NCBI RefSeq assembly: GCF_029240215.1
Contig: NZ_JARBTK010000001.1
Location: 434,001 to 498,000, forward strand
Direction of reading: 5' to 3'
Origin: Chryseobacterium sp.
GTDB taxonomy: Bacteria; Bacteroidota; Bacteroidia; Flavobacteriales; Weeksellaceae
Length of the DNA stretch: 64,000 bases
The notes under the pieces are model-generated. The model did no database searches, had not been told where the DNA came from, and saw only the letters and a program-made list of their open reading frames with translations. The position numbers were made by a program, and so were the translations under genes. This document shows, piece by piece, positions 7,951-15,797 of this stretch (within the stretch, counting starts at the first letter, position 1; each line of letters opens with the position of its first letter).

Positions 7951-8841
7951 TTATTTAAAAGTATGTCCTTCTTTTTCCAAGGCTTCTTTCAAAATGGCCA
8001 TTCTTGCGAAAACGCCGTTCTGCATTTGTTTGAAAACTCTTGAACGTTCACATTCTACCAAGTCTGTATCAATCTCAACTCCTCTGTTGATTGGAGCCGG
8101 ATGCATGATAATAGCTTCTTTTTTCATCGCTTTTTCTCTTTCTTTTGTCAAACCATATTTTCTATGATAATCGGAAGCTGAGAAACTCATTTTTGAATCG
8201 TGTCTTTCATGCTGAATCCTTAATAACATCAAAACATCCACTTCTTTAATCAATTCATCTACTGAAAGATAAGTTCCATTAATTAAAGCGCCTTCATCAA
8301 ACCATTGTTCTGGTCCTGAAAAATATACTTTTGCTCCTAGTCTTCTTAATGCTTCTGCGTTTGAATTGGCAACCCGGCTGTGCTTTACATCCCCTACAAT
8401 TCCTATTTTCAAACCTTCGAATTTTCCAAATTCCTGATAGATCGTCATTAAATCCAGCATACATTGAGATGGATGGTTTCCCGTTCCGTCTCCTCCGTTG
8501 ATGACAGGAATTTTAATATTTTTTAGTTCATCAAAATATCTATCTTTCTTATCTCTGATCACGACTAAATTTACTCCTAAGCTTTCGATCGTTTTTACTG
8601 TGTCATATAAACTTTCGCCTTTATTGACAGAACTGTTTGCTGCATCAAAAGGAACGACCTGCAATCCTAATTTTCTTTCGGCAATATCAAAGCTTGTTTT
8701 TGTTCTCGTGCTGTCTTCGAAGAAAAGATTAGAGCAAAAAACTTCTCCTTCAATTTTGGCAGTTTTTCCGTTTGCAAAAGCCAGTGCTTCTGTTACTATA
8801 CTGTTGATTCTCTCGGTGCTTAGTTCTGTAATCGTAAACAT
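7951..8841 (-). CDS. pyrB: Aspartate carbamoyltransferase catalytic subunit
   Basis: A 296-residue PyrB that condenses carbamoyl phosphate with aspartate, the first committed step of UMP synthesis. The carbamoyl-phosphate loop [13 protein letters not shown] is near residue 42, [11 protein letters not shown] (catalytic His) near 116, and [12 protein letters not shown] near 248. No pyrI or pyrR gene lies next to it. It is the first gene of the pyrB-carA-carB run and is preceded by a promoter, a leader ORF and an intrinsic terminator (8858-8995) that look like an attenuation device. Confidence 0.97.
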   Translation of the reverse strand: MFTITELSTERINSIVTEALAFANGKTAKIEGEVFCSNLFFEDSTRTKTSFDIAERKLGLQVVPFDAANSSVNKGESLYDTVKTIESLGVNLVVIRDKKDRYFDELKNIKIPVINGGDGTGNHPSQCMLDLMTIYQEFGKFEGLKIGIVGDVKHSRVANSNAEALRRLGAKVYFSGPEQWFDEGALINGTYLSVDELIKEVDVLMLLRIQHERHDSKMSFSASDYHRKYGLTKEREKAMKKEAIIMHPAPINRGVEIDTDLVECERSRVFKQMQNGVFARMAILKEALEKEGHTFK

Positions 8842-8857
8842 AATATCTTAATTTTTT

Positions 8858-8889
8858 ACAAAAAAAAAGCGAAGAAAATATCTTCGCTT
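8858..8889 (-). terminator. Leader terminator (candidate attenuator) of pyrB
   Basis: Read on the minus strand, AAGCGAAGA (8889-8881) pairs with TCTTCGCTT (8875-8867) around a 5-base loop and is followed by about nine T residues. No gene ends upstream on this strand, so the terminator sits inside the pyrB leader, 17 bases before its ATG. Transcription must read through it to express pyrB. Confidence 0.8.
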
Positions 8890-8959
8890 AAAATAAATAA
8901 ATATCGTAAAGGGCGTCTACGCCCGGTAATTCTAATGATATAAATACTGTGTTATTCAT
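8888..8959 (-). CDS. Putative pyrB leader peptide (23 residues)
   Basis: An ATG at 8959 opens a frame of 23 codons beginning MNNTVFISLELPG and ending DIYLF, with TAA at 8890-8888. The stop codon overlaps the first bases of the attenuator stem. The last third is U-rich RNA (8910-8888) following a GGGCG/CGCCC hairpin (8911-8924). In enterobacterial pyrBI a leader peptide, pause hairpin and U-rich run couple translation to UTP supply; this layout matches in order and spacing. Translation is unproven: the ATG lies only about 6 bases after the -7 element, so the message would be nearly leaderless. Confidence 0.5.
   Translation of the reverse strand: MNNTVFISLELPGVDALYDIYLF
8911..8924 (-). promoter_or_regulatory. 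Candidate pause hairpin in the pyrB leader
   Basis: GGGCG and CGCCC flank a 4-base loop. This GC-rich stem stands out in AT-rich leader RNA and directly precedes a 23-base stretch with 14 U residues, then the terminator. A pause here would be sensitive to UTP. Confidence 0.5.
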
Positions 8960-8965
8960 TAGGTG

Positions 8966-8995
8966 CAAAGATATAACATTTCCGCGAGCTGACAA
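8966..8995 (-). promoter_or_regulatory. Promoter of pyrB-carA-carB
   Basis: On the minus strand TTG (8995-8993), a 19-base spacer and TATCTTTG (8973-8966) match the Bacteroidota primary sigma consensus TTG-N19-TAnnTTTG exactly. The predicted start is near 8962-8959, giving a leader of about 120 bases before pyrB. Confidence 0.8.
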
Positions 8996-9055
8996 AACCA
9001 AAATCCTGATTAAATTAAAAAATCTTAATCTCTCTTTATTTTCATTTTTAAATAC

Positions 9056-9063
9056 TATTTTTG
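9056..9063 (+). promoter_or_regulatory. -7 element of the Lrp/AsnC gene
   Basis: TATTTTTG fits TAnnTTTG and lies 27 bases before the ATG at 9091. No good -33 TTG is seen at the expected distance, so the promoter may be weak or need an activator. Confidence 0.5.
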
Positions 9064-9090
9064 TTAGAATTCAATCTTATTCTATATTCT

Positions 9091-9552
9091 ATGGATTTAA
9101 AAGACAAAATGATTCTCAGTATCATTCAGGAAGACTCTACCTATTCTGTGAAAGAAATTTCAGAAAAGATAGGTCTTACGTTTACTCCAACCTATGAGCG
9201 TATCAAACAGCTGGAAAAACAAGGAATTATTGAGAAATATGTAGGTCTTTTGAACCGTGAAAAATTAGGTTTAAATATTGTTGTCTACTGCAATGTTCGT
9301 CTCAAAGAACAATCCAAAAAAGTTTTGGAAACTTTCGAGAAAAATATCATGCAACACGATGAAGTTCAGGAAATTATTAGTCTTTCCGGCGAATATGATT
9401 ATATGTTGAAAATCATTGCAAAAGATATTAATTCTTATAATGATTTTACGGTTAATGTGATTTCAAATATTCCTAATATCGGGCAATATCATAGTTCAAT
9501 TGTGCTGCATGAAGTTAAAAAATCCACTAAGTTTAAGATTGATTTAGCTTAA
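9091..9552 (+). CDS. Lrp/AsnC family transcriptional regulator
   Basis: The start is taken at the ATG at 9091 (153 residues), where the family normally begins (MDLKDKMILSIIQEDSTYSVKEISEKIG). The upstream TTG at 9061 lies inside the -7 element. Residues 1-60 form the winged helix-turn-helix, with recognition region TPTYERIKQLEKQGII; residues 65-150 form the RAM ligand-binding domain. Such regulators bind an amino acid and control its metabolism. It is divergent from pyrB and convergent with argH, so control of the adjacent arginine or carbamoyl-phosphate genes is a reasonable inference. The effector is unknown. Confidence 0.9.
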   Translation: MDLKDKMILSIIQEDSTYSVKEISEKIGLTFTPTYERIKQLEKQGIIEKYVGLLNREKLGLNIVVYCNVRLKEQSKKVLETFEKNIMQHDEVQEIISLSGEYDYMLKIIAKDINSYNDFTVNVISNIPNIGQYHSSIVLHEVKKSTKFKIDLA

Positions 9553-9560
9553 TAAATTAA

Positions 9561-9659
9561 AGATGCTTCGACTTCGCTCAGCATGACATTTCTAATACGA
9601 TCTGTTTTTGTTAGTGATTTATTTGTAGCGGTGTCATGCTGAGCGAAGTCGAAGCATCT
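9561..9659. repeat. Perfect 28-bp inverted repeat (REP/MITE-like)
   Basis: Bases 9561-9588 are the exact reverse complement of 9632-9659, separated by 43 bases. The arm starts AGATGCTTCGACTTCGCTCA. It lies between the convergent lrp and argH genes. Perfect arms suggest recent insertion or selection for the stem; it could also end transcription. No ORF inside, so it is non-autonomous if mobile. Confidence 0.85.
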
Positions 9660-9683
9660 AAGAAAATTTTAAGTCTAAAACTA

Positions 9684-10988
9684 TTAACCCAACAACTTTC
9701 CTTTCAATTTATTAAACTGATATTCAATTTTATCTAAACAGAGATTTCCAATGCTTCCCTGATGAGTATGATTCAAATTTTTAATTTCAAAATCAAACTC
9801 ATTATTTTCAATCTCCTGCCCTACTTTTACATAAGCATCACGGAATGAACTTCCGTTTTTCACTTCTTCATTGATTTTTTCTACGCTGAAAAGATATTGA
9901 TATTTTTCATCTTCCAAAATCCCTTCTTTCACCTGAATATTTGGTAATGTATAACTCAAAATTTCAAGACATTCTTTCAAGGAATCGATTGCTGGAAAAA
10001 GAATTTCCTTTGTCAACTGCATATCTCTGTGGTAGCCGGAAGGAAGGTTATTCGTTAATAAAATAAACTCATTCGGCAAAGACTGAATTCTGTTGCAACG
10101 GGCACGAACCAACTCAAAAATATCAGGATTTTTCTTGTGAGGCATAATGCTGCTTCCTGTTGTAAATTCCTTTGGAAAGCTTATAAAATCAAAATTTTGA
10201 CTTAAATATAAGCAAACATCGTATGCAAATTTTCCTAATGTCCCCGCCAAAGTTGCCATTGCCATCGACAACATTTTCTCTGATTTCCCACGTGTCATTT
10301 GCGCATAAACTGAATTATAATTCATCGATTGAAAACCTAAATTATACGTTGTACTCTCACGGTCAATCGGGAAAGACGAACCATAACCTGCCGCTGAGCC
10401 CAATGGATTTTTATTAATGATATTTTTAACCGAGAAAAGCATTTCAACATCATCCAACAACGCTTCGGCATAAGCTCCAAACCACAATCCAAACGATGAA
10501 GGCATTGCAATTTGTAAATGTGTATAGCCAGGAAGAAGAATATTTTTATGCTGATCTGCCAGTTTGATTAATATTTGAAAAAATTCATCCGTCAAAATTG
10601 TGATCTCACGGATTTCATCCAGTAAATACAGTTTAATATCCAATAAAACCTGATCATTTCTTGAACGAGCCGTATGAATTTTCTTTCCTGTATCGCCCAA
10701 TTTTTCAATTAAAATAGATTCAACCTGCGAATGAATATCTTCCGCAGTTTTATCAATTTCAAAAGTTCCGTTTTCGATATCTTTCAAAATTTCTTCCAAA
10801 ACAGACAACATCTGCTCTGATTCTTCATTGGAAATAATTCCCACTTCTGCCAACATTTTACAGTGCGCCATTGAGCCTTTAACATCGTATTTTGCTAAAC
10901 GCTCATCAAAATCAAGATCTTTCCCGACTGTGAATTTATTGACTAATATATTGGTGGCATTATCGTCTTTTTGCCATATTTTTTTCAT
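9684..10988 (-). CDS. argH: Argininosuccinate lyase
   Basis: A 434-residue member of the fumarase/aspartase superfamily that splits argininosuccinate into arginine and fumarate, the last step of the pathway. Visible motifs: TARSRNDQ at 106-113, the TH pair at 156-157, and the superfamily signature GSSIMPHKKNP at 278-288 with its mobile catalytic Ser. The protein is slightly shorter than the 455-460 residues common elsewhere. It is the last gene of the arginine operon, separated from argE by a gap of about 280 bases that holds a dispersed repeat. Confidence 0.97.
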   Translation of the reverse strand: MKKIWQKDDNATNILVNKFTVGKDLDFDERLAKYDVKGSMAHCKMLAEVGIISNEESEQMLSVLEEILKDIENGTFEIDKTAEDIHSQVESILIEKLGDTGKKIHTARSRNDQVLLDIKLYLLDEIREITILTDEFFQILIKLADQHKNILLPGYTHLQIAMPSSFGLWFGAYAEALLDDVEMLFSVKNIINKNPLGSAAGYGSSFPIDRESTTYNLGFQSMNYNSVYAQMTRGKSEKMLSMAMATLAGTLGKFAYDVCLYLSQNFDFISFPKEFTTGSSIMPHKKNPDIFELVRARCNRIQSLPNEFILLTNNLPSGYHRDMQLTKEILFPAIDSLKECLEILSYTLPNIQVKEGILEDEKYQYLFSVEKINEEVKNGSSFRDAYVKVGQEIENNEFDFEIKNLNHTHQGSIGNLCLDKIEYQFNKLKGKLLG

Positions 10989-11012
10989 AAAATTTATTTT
11001 TTTATTTTAAAT

Positions 11013-11264
11013 TTTCTTTTGTCTTGAAATCGAAGATTCGACGTAGTCAAACAAAAGAAACAAAAATTGCCTCCATAAAGTCGGCGAATGTTATTTCAAG
11101 ACTGGAAACTCCGGCTAAAAATTTAAATTAAATCCTAAAATCCCCAAAACTTGCGCGAATTCAAAATTTATTCTTCAATTCAAAATTAGTGTCGCGCTTC
11201 AAACAGTGGGAATTTTTTAAGGGATTAAATTTCAATTTTCTTAACGCCTCCGTTTCCTAGGTCG
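11013..11264. repeat. Dispersed intergenic repeat, copy 1 (252 bp)
   Basis: It shares ordered blocks with 15582-15783: TTTCTTTTGTCTTGAAA, TTCAAGACTGGAAACT, AAAACTTGCGC, GTCGCGCTTC, TTCTTAACGC and TTTCCTAGGTCG. Compared with copy 2 it has two insertions. One, about 20 bases (11030-11049), contains TTCGACGTAGTCAA; the other, about 28 bases, lies near 11068-11095. The right end abuts the argE stop codon, as copy 2 lies just after argC. No open frame. Confidence 0.85.
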
Positions 11265-11266
11265 AT

Positions 11267-12349
11267 TTATAGAACCTTCTCAAGGATCTGGATGTAAATA
11301 GCAATCCCCTCTTCTATTTCCTTTATATAGATGTATTCATCAGCGGTGTGAGAGCGTGTGCTGTCTCCGGGACCGAGCTTTACCGATGTACAGGGAATAA
11401 TCGCCTGATCGGATGAAGTTGGCGAACCGTAAGTTGCCCTCCCGATTTCCAGACCTGCCTGTACAAATGGATGATCCATTTCGATTTTTGAAGAATTTAA
11501 CCTAAAGGACCTTGCCTTTAAGGTCGATTTCATCTGAGATTGGATGATTTCAAACGCTTCTTCATTAGAATATTCATCCGTAACCCTAACATCCAAAGTA
11601 AAAGCACAGGATTCCGGAACTACGTTATGCTGAACTCCGGCATGAATTCCCGACAAAGTAATTTTAACTTCACCCAAATAATCCGAAACTTTTGGAAATT
11701 TGAAATTTAAAATCTGCTGTACATCTTCCATGCATTTTACAATCGAGTTATCGTCATTCGGATGAGCGGCGTGAGAAGGAGTGCCTTTCATTTCCCCATC
11801 AATAACCAACAACCCTTTCTCGGCGATTGCCAGATTCATCTGTGTTGGTTCTCCTACAATAGCAAGCTCGATATTTGGTAGTTGGGGGAATAAAGCTTCA
11901 ATTCCGTCAAACCCTGAAATCTCCTCCTCTGCCGTCAAAGCAATCACTAAATTATATTGTAAATCTTCTTTATCATAAAAATGTAAAAAAACCTGAGCCA
12001 TCGAGACCAGAGAAGCTCCCGCATCATTACTTCCCAATCCGAACAATTTTCCGTCTTTCTCACTCGACAAAAACGGGTCTAGAGTGTAAGCTTTATTCGG
12101 TTTTACCGTGTCGTGATGCGTATTCAGCAAAATCGAAGGCTTAAAAACATCAAAATTTTTATTCACTGCCCAGATGTTATTTTTAAAACGTTTTGTAGGA
12201 ATCTGATGTTTTTTGAAAAAATTTTCAATCTCTACAGAAGTATTAAATTCATCTTTGCTGAATGACGGAATTTCAATCAGTTTTTTCAACAAATCCACTG
12301 CGTTATTCAGTAATTCTTCTTTACTATAAACAGATTTCAGTTCCTGCAT
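11267..12349 (-). CDS. argE: M20 peptidase: N-acyl-citrulline/ornithine deacylase
   Basis: A 360-residue ArgE/DapE-type metallo-deacylase. Metal ligands are recognisable: His78 and Asp80 in THHDTVK, Asp109 in GSNDAGAS, and the Glu141-Glu142 pair in TAEEEISG. In pathways that use an ArgF'-type transcarbamylase the deacylase acts on acyl-citrulline rather than acyl-ornithine. With Val90 in the neighbouring ArgF', N-succinyl-citrulline is the likely substrate (inference). It overlaps the end of argB by 26 bases, indicating translational coupling. Confidence 0.9.
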   Translation of the reverse strand: MQELKSVYSKEELLNNAVDLLKKLIEIPSFSKDEFNTSVEIENFFKKHQIPTKRFKNNIWAVNKNFDVFKPSILLNTHHDTVKPNKAYTLDPFLSSEKDGKLFGLGSNDAGASLVSMAQVFLHFYDKEDLQYNLVIALTAEEEISGFDGIEALFPQLPNIELAIVGEPTQMNLAIAEKGLLVIDGEMKGTPSHAAHPNDDNSIVKCMEDVQQILNFKFPKVSDYLGEVKITLSGIHAGVQHNVVPESCAFTLDVRVTDEYSNEEAFEIIQSQMKSTLKARSFRLNSSKIEMDHPFVQAGLEIGRATYGSPTSSDQAIIPCTSVKLGPGDSTRSHTADEYIYIKEIEEGIAIYIQILEKVL

Positions 12350-13118
12350 GATGGTTCTCTATATGGTTTTTTAGTTCGGTTTCTTTAATTAAGAATACCT
12401 TATTTACATTATTTTTTACTGCTCCAAGAGCGTTTTCCAGTTTTGGAAGGATTCCTTTGTGAAGCTTTCCTTCATTTTTCAATATTGAAAATTCTCCTTC
12501 AGAAATATTTTTGATGACAGATTCAGGATTTCCAACATCTTCCAAAACACCTTCTTTATCGAAACAATATAACAATTCAACATCATATTTTGAAGACAGC
12601 GCCTGAGCGATTACCGAAGCAATTGTATCAGCATTGGTATTGAAAAGATTTCCTTTTTTGTCGTGAGTGATTGCTGAAAACACCGGAACGAGGTGAAGTT
12701 TAATTAATTTTGAAATCAATTTCTTGTTCACACTTTTCTTCTCGATATCGCCCACAAACCCAAAATCTATTTCTGCATGTTCTCTTTTTGTAGCTTTAAT
12801 TAAATTGGCGTCAGCTCCCGAAAATCCGATTGCTTTGCATTTTTTCTGCTGAAGTTTTGCCACAATATTTTTGTTGATTCCTCCCGCATAGACCATAGCC
12901 ACAATATCCAACGTATCTTTATCTGTGATTCTTCGTCCGTTGACCATTTTTTGTTCAACGCCTAATTTATCAGCCAATGTAGTTGCTAATTTTCCTCCGC
13001 CATGAACTAAAATTTTCTTTTCCTTAATTTCAGAAAACTGCTCCAGAAATTCATTCAATAATTCTTCATCATCGATTAATGCTCCGCCGATTTTTATGAT
13101 GTATAATTTATTTTTCAT
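12324..13118 (-). CDS. argB: N-acyl-glutamate kinase
   Basis: A 264-residue amino-acid kinase family protein that phosphorylates N-acyl-glutamate, step two of the arginine route. The lysine/glycine loop KIGGALI is at residues 9-15, followed by VHGGGKLA near 38 and NGRRITD near 60. The C-terminal ATP site shows KLHKGILPKLENALGAV. There is no N-terminal extension of the kind found in arginine-sensitive kinases, so feedback inhibition may be absent. If the pathway is succinyl-based, its substrate is N-succinyl-glutamate. It overlaps argE by 26 bases. Confidence 0.95.
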   Translation of the reverse strand: MKNKLYIIKIGGALIDDEELLNEFLEQFSEIKEKKILVHGGGKLATTLADKLGVEQKMVNGRRITDKDTLDIVAMVYAGGINKNIVAKLQQKKCKAIGFSGADANLIKATKREHAEIDFGFVGDIEKKSVNKKLISKLIKLHLVPVFSAITHDKKGNLFNTNADTIASVIAQALSSKYDVELLYCFDKEGVLEDVGNPESVIKNISEGEFSILKNEGKLHKGILPKLENALGAVKNNVNKVFLIKETELKNHIENHHAGTEICL

Positions 13119-13135
13119 TGCAAATCTTTTTTTAA

Positions 13136-13168
13136 AAACCTCATAGGTTTTTGAAACCTATGAGGTTT
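13136..13168. repeat. Intra-operon perfect hairpin, 15-bp stem
   Basis: AAACCTCATAGGTTT (13136-13150) and AAACCTATGAGGTTT (13154-13168) pair perfectly across a 3-base loop, between argF' and argB. On the minus strand it is followed by a short T-run, so it may partly terminate or stabilise the upstream message. It looks like a dispersed repeat unit. Confidence 0.75.
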
Positions 13169-13173
13169 AGTTA

Positions 13174-14148
13174 TTAAGAATTCAATTCATCTAAAATTTC
13201 AGAGAAAACCGCCTGAGCAGAGAAAATCCGGTTTTTTGTCTGTTGATAAATAATAGAATTTCCACCATCCATTACCTCATCACTCAATTCTACATTACGA
13301 CGAACCGGAAGGCAGTGCATAACTTTCCCCTGATTGGTATTGGCTAATTTTTCATTCGTCAGCATCCAGTTTTCTTTCACTTCAGGCATTGCTGCGTAAT
13401 CATCAAAAGACGACCAGTTTTTCACGTAAATAAAATCCGCATCTTTCAACGCTTCATCCTGATTATGGATTACTTTTACATCTTTTGTGAAATTTTTATC
13501 CAAATCATAGCCTTCAGGATTGGCGATCACAAAATCGACATCCATTACCTGCATCCATTCTGCAAAAGAATTTCCAACTGCGTGAGCAATTGGTTTGATG
13601 TGAGGAGCCCAAGTCAAAACTACCTTCGGTTTACGGTTTACACTGAGCTTGTCGAAGTGTCCCAAGTTTTCTGTAATCGTGATACAATCAGCCAAGCTTT
13701 GCAAAGGGTGACGTGTAGCCGACTCCAATGAAATAATGGGGACTTTCGCATGTTGCTCGAACTGGCTTAAAATGCTTTCGTTAACATCATCTTCCTTGCT
13801 TTTCATTCCTGCAAAACAACGAACCGCGATGATGTCACAATATTGATTTAATACTTCAATGGCATCTTTGATATGCTCTACCGTATCACCGTTCATTACG
13901 GCTCCGTCTGCGAATTCTAAATTCCAGGCTTCTTGTGCTGCGTTTAACGTCAACACATTTAATCCTAAATTTTGCGCTGCAATCTGGCTGCTCAAACGTG
14001 TTCTCAAACTTGAGTTTAAAAATACAAGTCCGATTGTTTTTCCTTTTCCTTTCTCGGTTTCCGAAAGAGGATTTTCTTTAATTTGTAAAGCTTTTTTTAT
14101 AATTTCCTGTAAGTTTTCAACATCACTTACAGAGGTAAATTTTTTCAT
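13174..14148 (-). CDS. argF': N-succinylornithine carbamoyltransferase (ArgF' type)
   Basis: A 324-residue transcarbamylase of the acyl-ornithine subfamily. Seen: carbamoyl-phosphate loop NSSLRTRLSS (45-54), ATRHPLQS (144-151), TWAPHIKP (179-186) and the C-terminal HCLPVRRN (278-285). Residue 90, in GDTVEH, is Val. In the Xanthomonas acetylornithine enzyme this position is Glu92; in the Bacteroides fragilis succinylornithine enzyme it is Pro90, and replacing Glu92 with Pro, Ser, Ala or Val was reported to switch the enzyme to succinylornithine. Val therefore predicts succinylornithine. Residues 163-171 (GHFDKLSVN) are encoded by a REP-like unit. Confidence 0.9.
   Translation of the reverse strand: MKKFTSVSDVENLQEIIKKALQIKENPLSETEKGKGKTIGLVFLNSSLRTRLSSQIAAQNLGLNVLTLNAAQEAWNLEFADGAVMNGDTVEHIKDAIEVLNQYCDIIAVRCFAGMKSKEDDVNESILSQFEQHAKVPIISLESATRHPLQSLADCITITENLGHFDKLSVNRKPKVVLTWAPHIKPIAHAVGNSFAEWMQVMDVDFVIANPEGYDLDKNFTKDVKVIHNQDEALKDADFIYVKNWSSFDDYAAMPEVKENWMLTNEKLANTNQGKVMHCLPVRRNVELSDEVMDGGNSIIYQQTKNRIFSAQAVFSEILDELNS
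13640..13660. repeat. REP-like unit inside argF' coding sequence
   Basis: Bases 13640-13660 are bounded by ACACT and AGTGT and contain GAGCTTGTCGAAG, a core typical of dispersed bacterial palindromic repeats and similar to the arm at 9561-9588. It is read in frame as GHFDKLSV, between the carbamoyl-phosphate and ornithine domains, where related proteins have a variable linker. Confidence 0.6.
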
Positions 14149-14389
14149 TTGGTAATTTTTATTTTACATATTTCGCTGAGGATTTTAGGCAATGATTTCA
14201 AAGTTTACTTTAACTACTAAACTTTTTTACGTTCGCAAGGACGTTCACTCAGCAATTGGAAGTTGCGTTTGTAATTCTGGCGAAGGAAGAATCTAAATTT
14301 TCATTTTATCTGTTGGGATTCCTACGGAATGACAAACTTTGCGCTAGATTATTCTACTTATATTTAAACTTTATTGATTTTATTCGTCT
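14149..14389. repeat. argD-argF' gap with REP-like repeats
   Basis: This 241-base gap has no plausible gene. Bases 14269-14335 form a diverged, inverted copy of the repeat at 6705-6778; GATTCCTACGGAATGACAA (14317-14335) is its exact 19-base match. Nearby 14230-14255 carries another repeat-like stretch (ACGTTCGCAAGGACGTTC). Confidence 0.7.
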
Positions 14390-15529
14390 TTAAATTTCTT
14401 CAAGAACAGTTTTCAGAGCACCGATGAATAAATCGGTTTCTTCTTTTTTAATGTTAAGTGCCGGAAGAATCCTCAACACAGCCTTATCATTGGAGTTTCC
14501 TGTGAAAATATGATGATTGTACAACAGGTTATTCCTCACTTCCGAGCAATCCCTGTCGAGTTCGATTCCAATCATCAAACCTTTCCTTCGAATGGTTTTA
14601 ATATGTGGAAAATCTTTCAATTCATTTTCAATATACTCACCCATTTTGTGAGCATTGTCGATGAGATTTTCATCTTTCATCACATCCAGTACGGCAATCG
14701 CAGCAACACAAGCTAAATGATTTCCTCCGAAAGTGGTTCCCAGCAAACCATTGCTTGCCTTAAATTTCGGGTGAATCAAAACGCCACCGATTGGGAATCC
14801 ATTACCCATTCCTTTTGCGGTTGTGACAATGTCTGCTTCAATTCCAAATTCCTGATGTGCGAAGAAATGTCCGCTCCTTCCATATCCTGACTGAACTTCA
14901 TCTAAAATCAAAACCGCATCATGTTTTTCACATAATTCTTTGATTTTAGTTAAAAATTCAACCGTTGGAATCATAATTCCGCCAACTCCTTGAATTCCTT
15001 CAATAATTACAGATGAAATTTCACTTCCTTGATTTTCAAAAACAGCTTCAAGCTGTTCAATATTATTCCATTCGGATTTAATGAATCTTTCGTCATAGTT
15101 TACAGGAGCAACAATTTTCGGATTATCTGTCACGGAAACTGCTGCCGAAGTTCTTCCATGGAATGAACCAGAAAAATAGAGCACTTTGCTTTTTCCATTA
15201 TGAAAAGAGGCTAGTTTTAAAGCATTTTCGTTCGCTTCAGCTCCTGAATTGCATAAAAACAAGTTGTAATCTTCTAAACCTGAAAGTTTTCCTAATTTTT
15301 CAGCCAATTCAGTTTGTAATTCATTCTGAACCGAGTTTGAATAGAAAGATATTTTATCTAATTGGTTTTTTAATTGAGTTTGATAATGCGGATGGTTGTG
15401 ACCGATTGAAATTACCGCATGACCTCCGTAAAAATCAAGATATTTTTCTCCTTTATCGTCCCAAAGAAATGATCCCTGAGCTTTTACTGGATTTATGTTA
15501 AATAATGGATATACGTTGAATAAATTCAT
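14390..15529 (-). CDS. argD: N-acyl-ornithine aminotransferase
   Basis: A 379-residue class III PLP aminotransferase that converts N-acyl-glutamate semialdehyde to N-acyl-ornithine with glutamate as donor. SGAEANENAL (95-104) binds the cofactor phosphate, DEVQSGYGR (210-218) holds the Asp that contacts the pyridine nitrogen, and Lys239 in TTAKGMGNGFPIGG is the Schiff-base lysine. Family members often accept both acetyl and succinyl forms, consistent with the pathway inferred from argF'. It is flanked by repeats on both sides within the operon. Confidence 0.94.
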   Translation of the reverse strand: MNLFNVYPLFNINPVKAQGSFLWDDKGEKYLDFYGGHAVISIGHNHPHYQTQLKNQLDKISFYSNSVQNELQTELAEKLGKLSGLEDYNLFLCNSGAEANENALKLASFHNGKSKVLYFSGSFHGRTSAAVSVTDNPKIVAPVNYDERFIKSEWNNIEQLEAVFENQGSEISSVIIEGIQGVGGIMIPTVEFLTKIKELCEKHDAVLILDEVQSGYGRSGHFFAHQEFGIEADIVTTAKGMGNGFPIGGVLIHPKFKASNGLLGTTFGGNHLACVAAIAVLDVMKDENLIDNAHKMGEYIENELKDFPHIKTIRRKGLMIGIELDRDCSEVRNNLLYNHHIFTGNSNDKAVLRILPALNIKKEETDLFIGALKTVLEEI

Positions 15530-15581
15530 TTTCTAGTTGATTGTTGTTGGTTTTGAATAGCTATATTTCATTTTTTATTAA

Positions 15582-15783
15582 TTTCTTTTGTCTTGAAACA
15601 AAAGAAACAAAAGTTCAAGACTGGAAACTTTCGCTAAAAAATATTTTTGTTCTCTAAAAATTCTAAAACTTGCGCTAAATCGATATTTGTTCTTCGATTC
15701 GACATTTGTCTCGCGCTTCGAACAGTAGAATTTTCTTTACGTTCACAAAATTATTTTTCTTAACGCTCCATTTTCCTAGGTCG
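15582..15783. repeat. Dispersed intergenic repeat, copy 2 (202 bp)
   Basis: Same orientation and block order as 11013-11264, and shorter because it lacks the two insertions of copy 1. It fills most of the 268-base gap between argC and argD, with its right end 14 bases from the argC stop. No coding capacity. Both copies lie just after an arg gene in the direction of transcription. Confidence 0.85.
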
Positions 15784-15797
15784 GATTATTGTCCGTT

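Noticed and set aside
13174..14148. Ordinary ornithine carbamoyltransferase (argF)
   Set aside because: The HCLPVRRN, ATRHPLQS and GDTVEH context fits the acyl-ornithine subfamily, and the operon places deacylation after carbamoylation.
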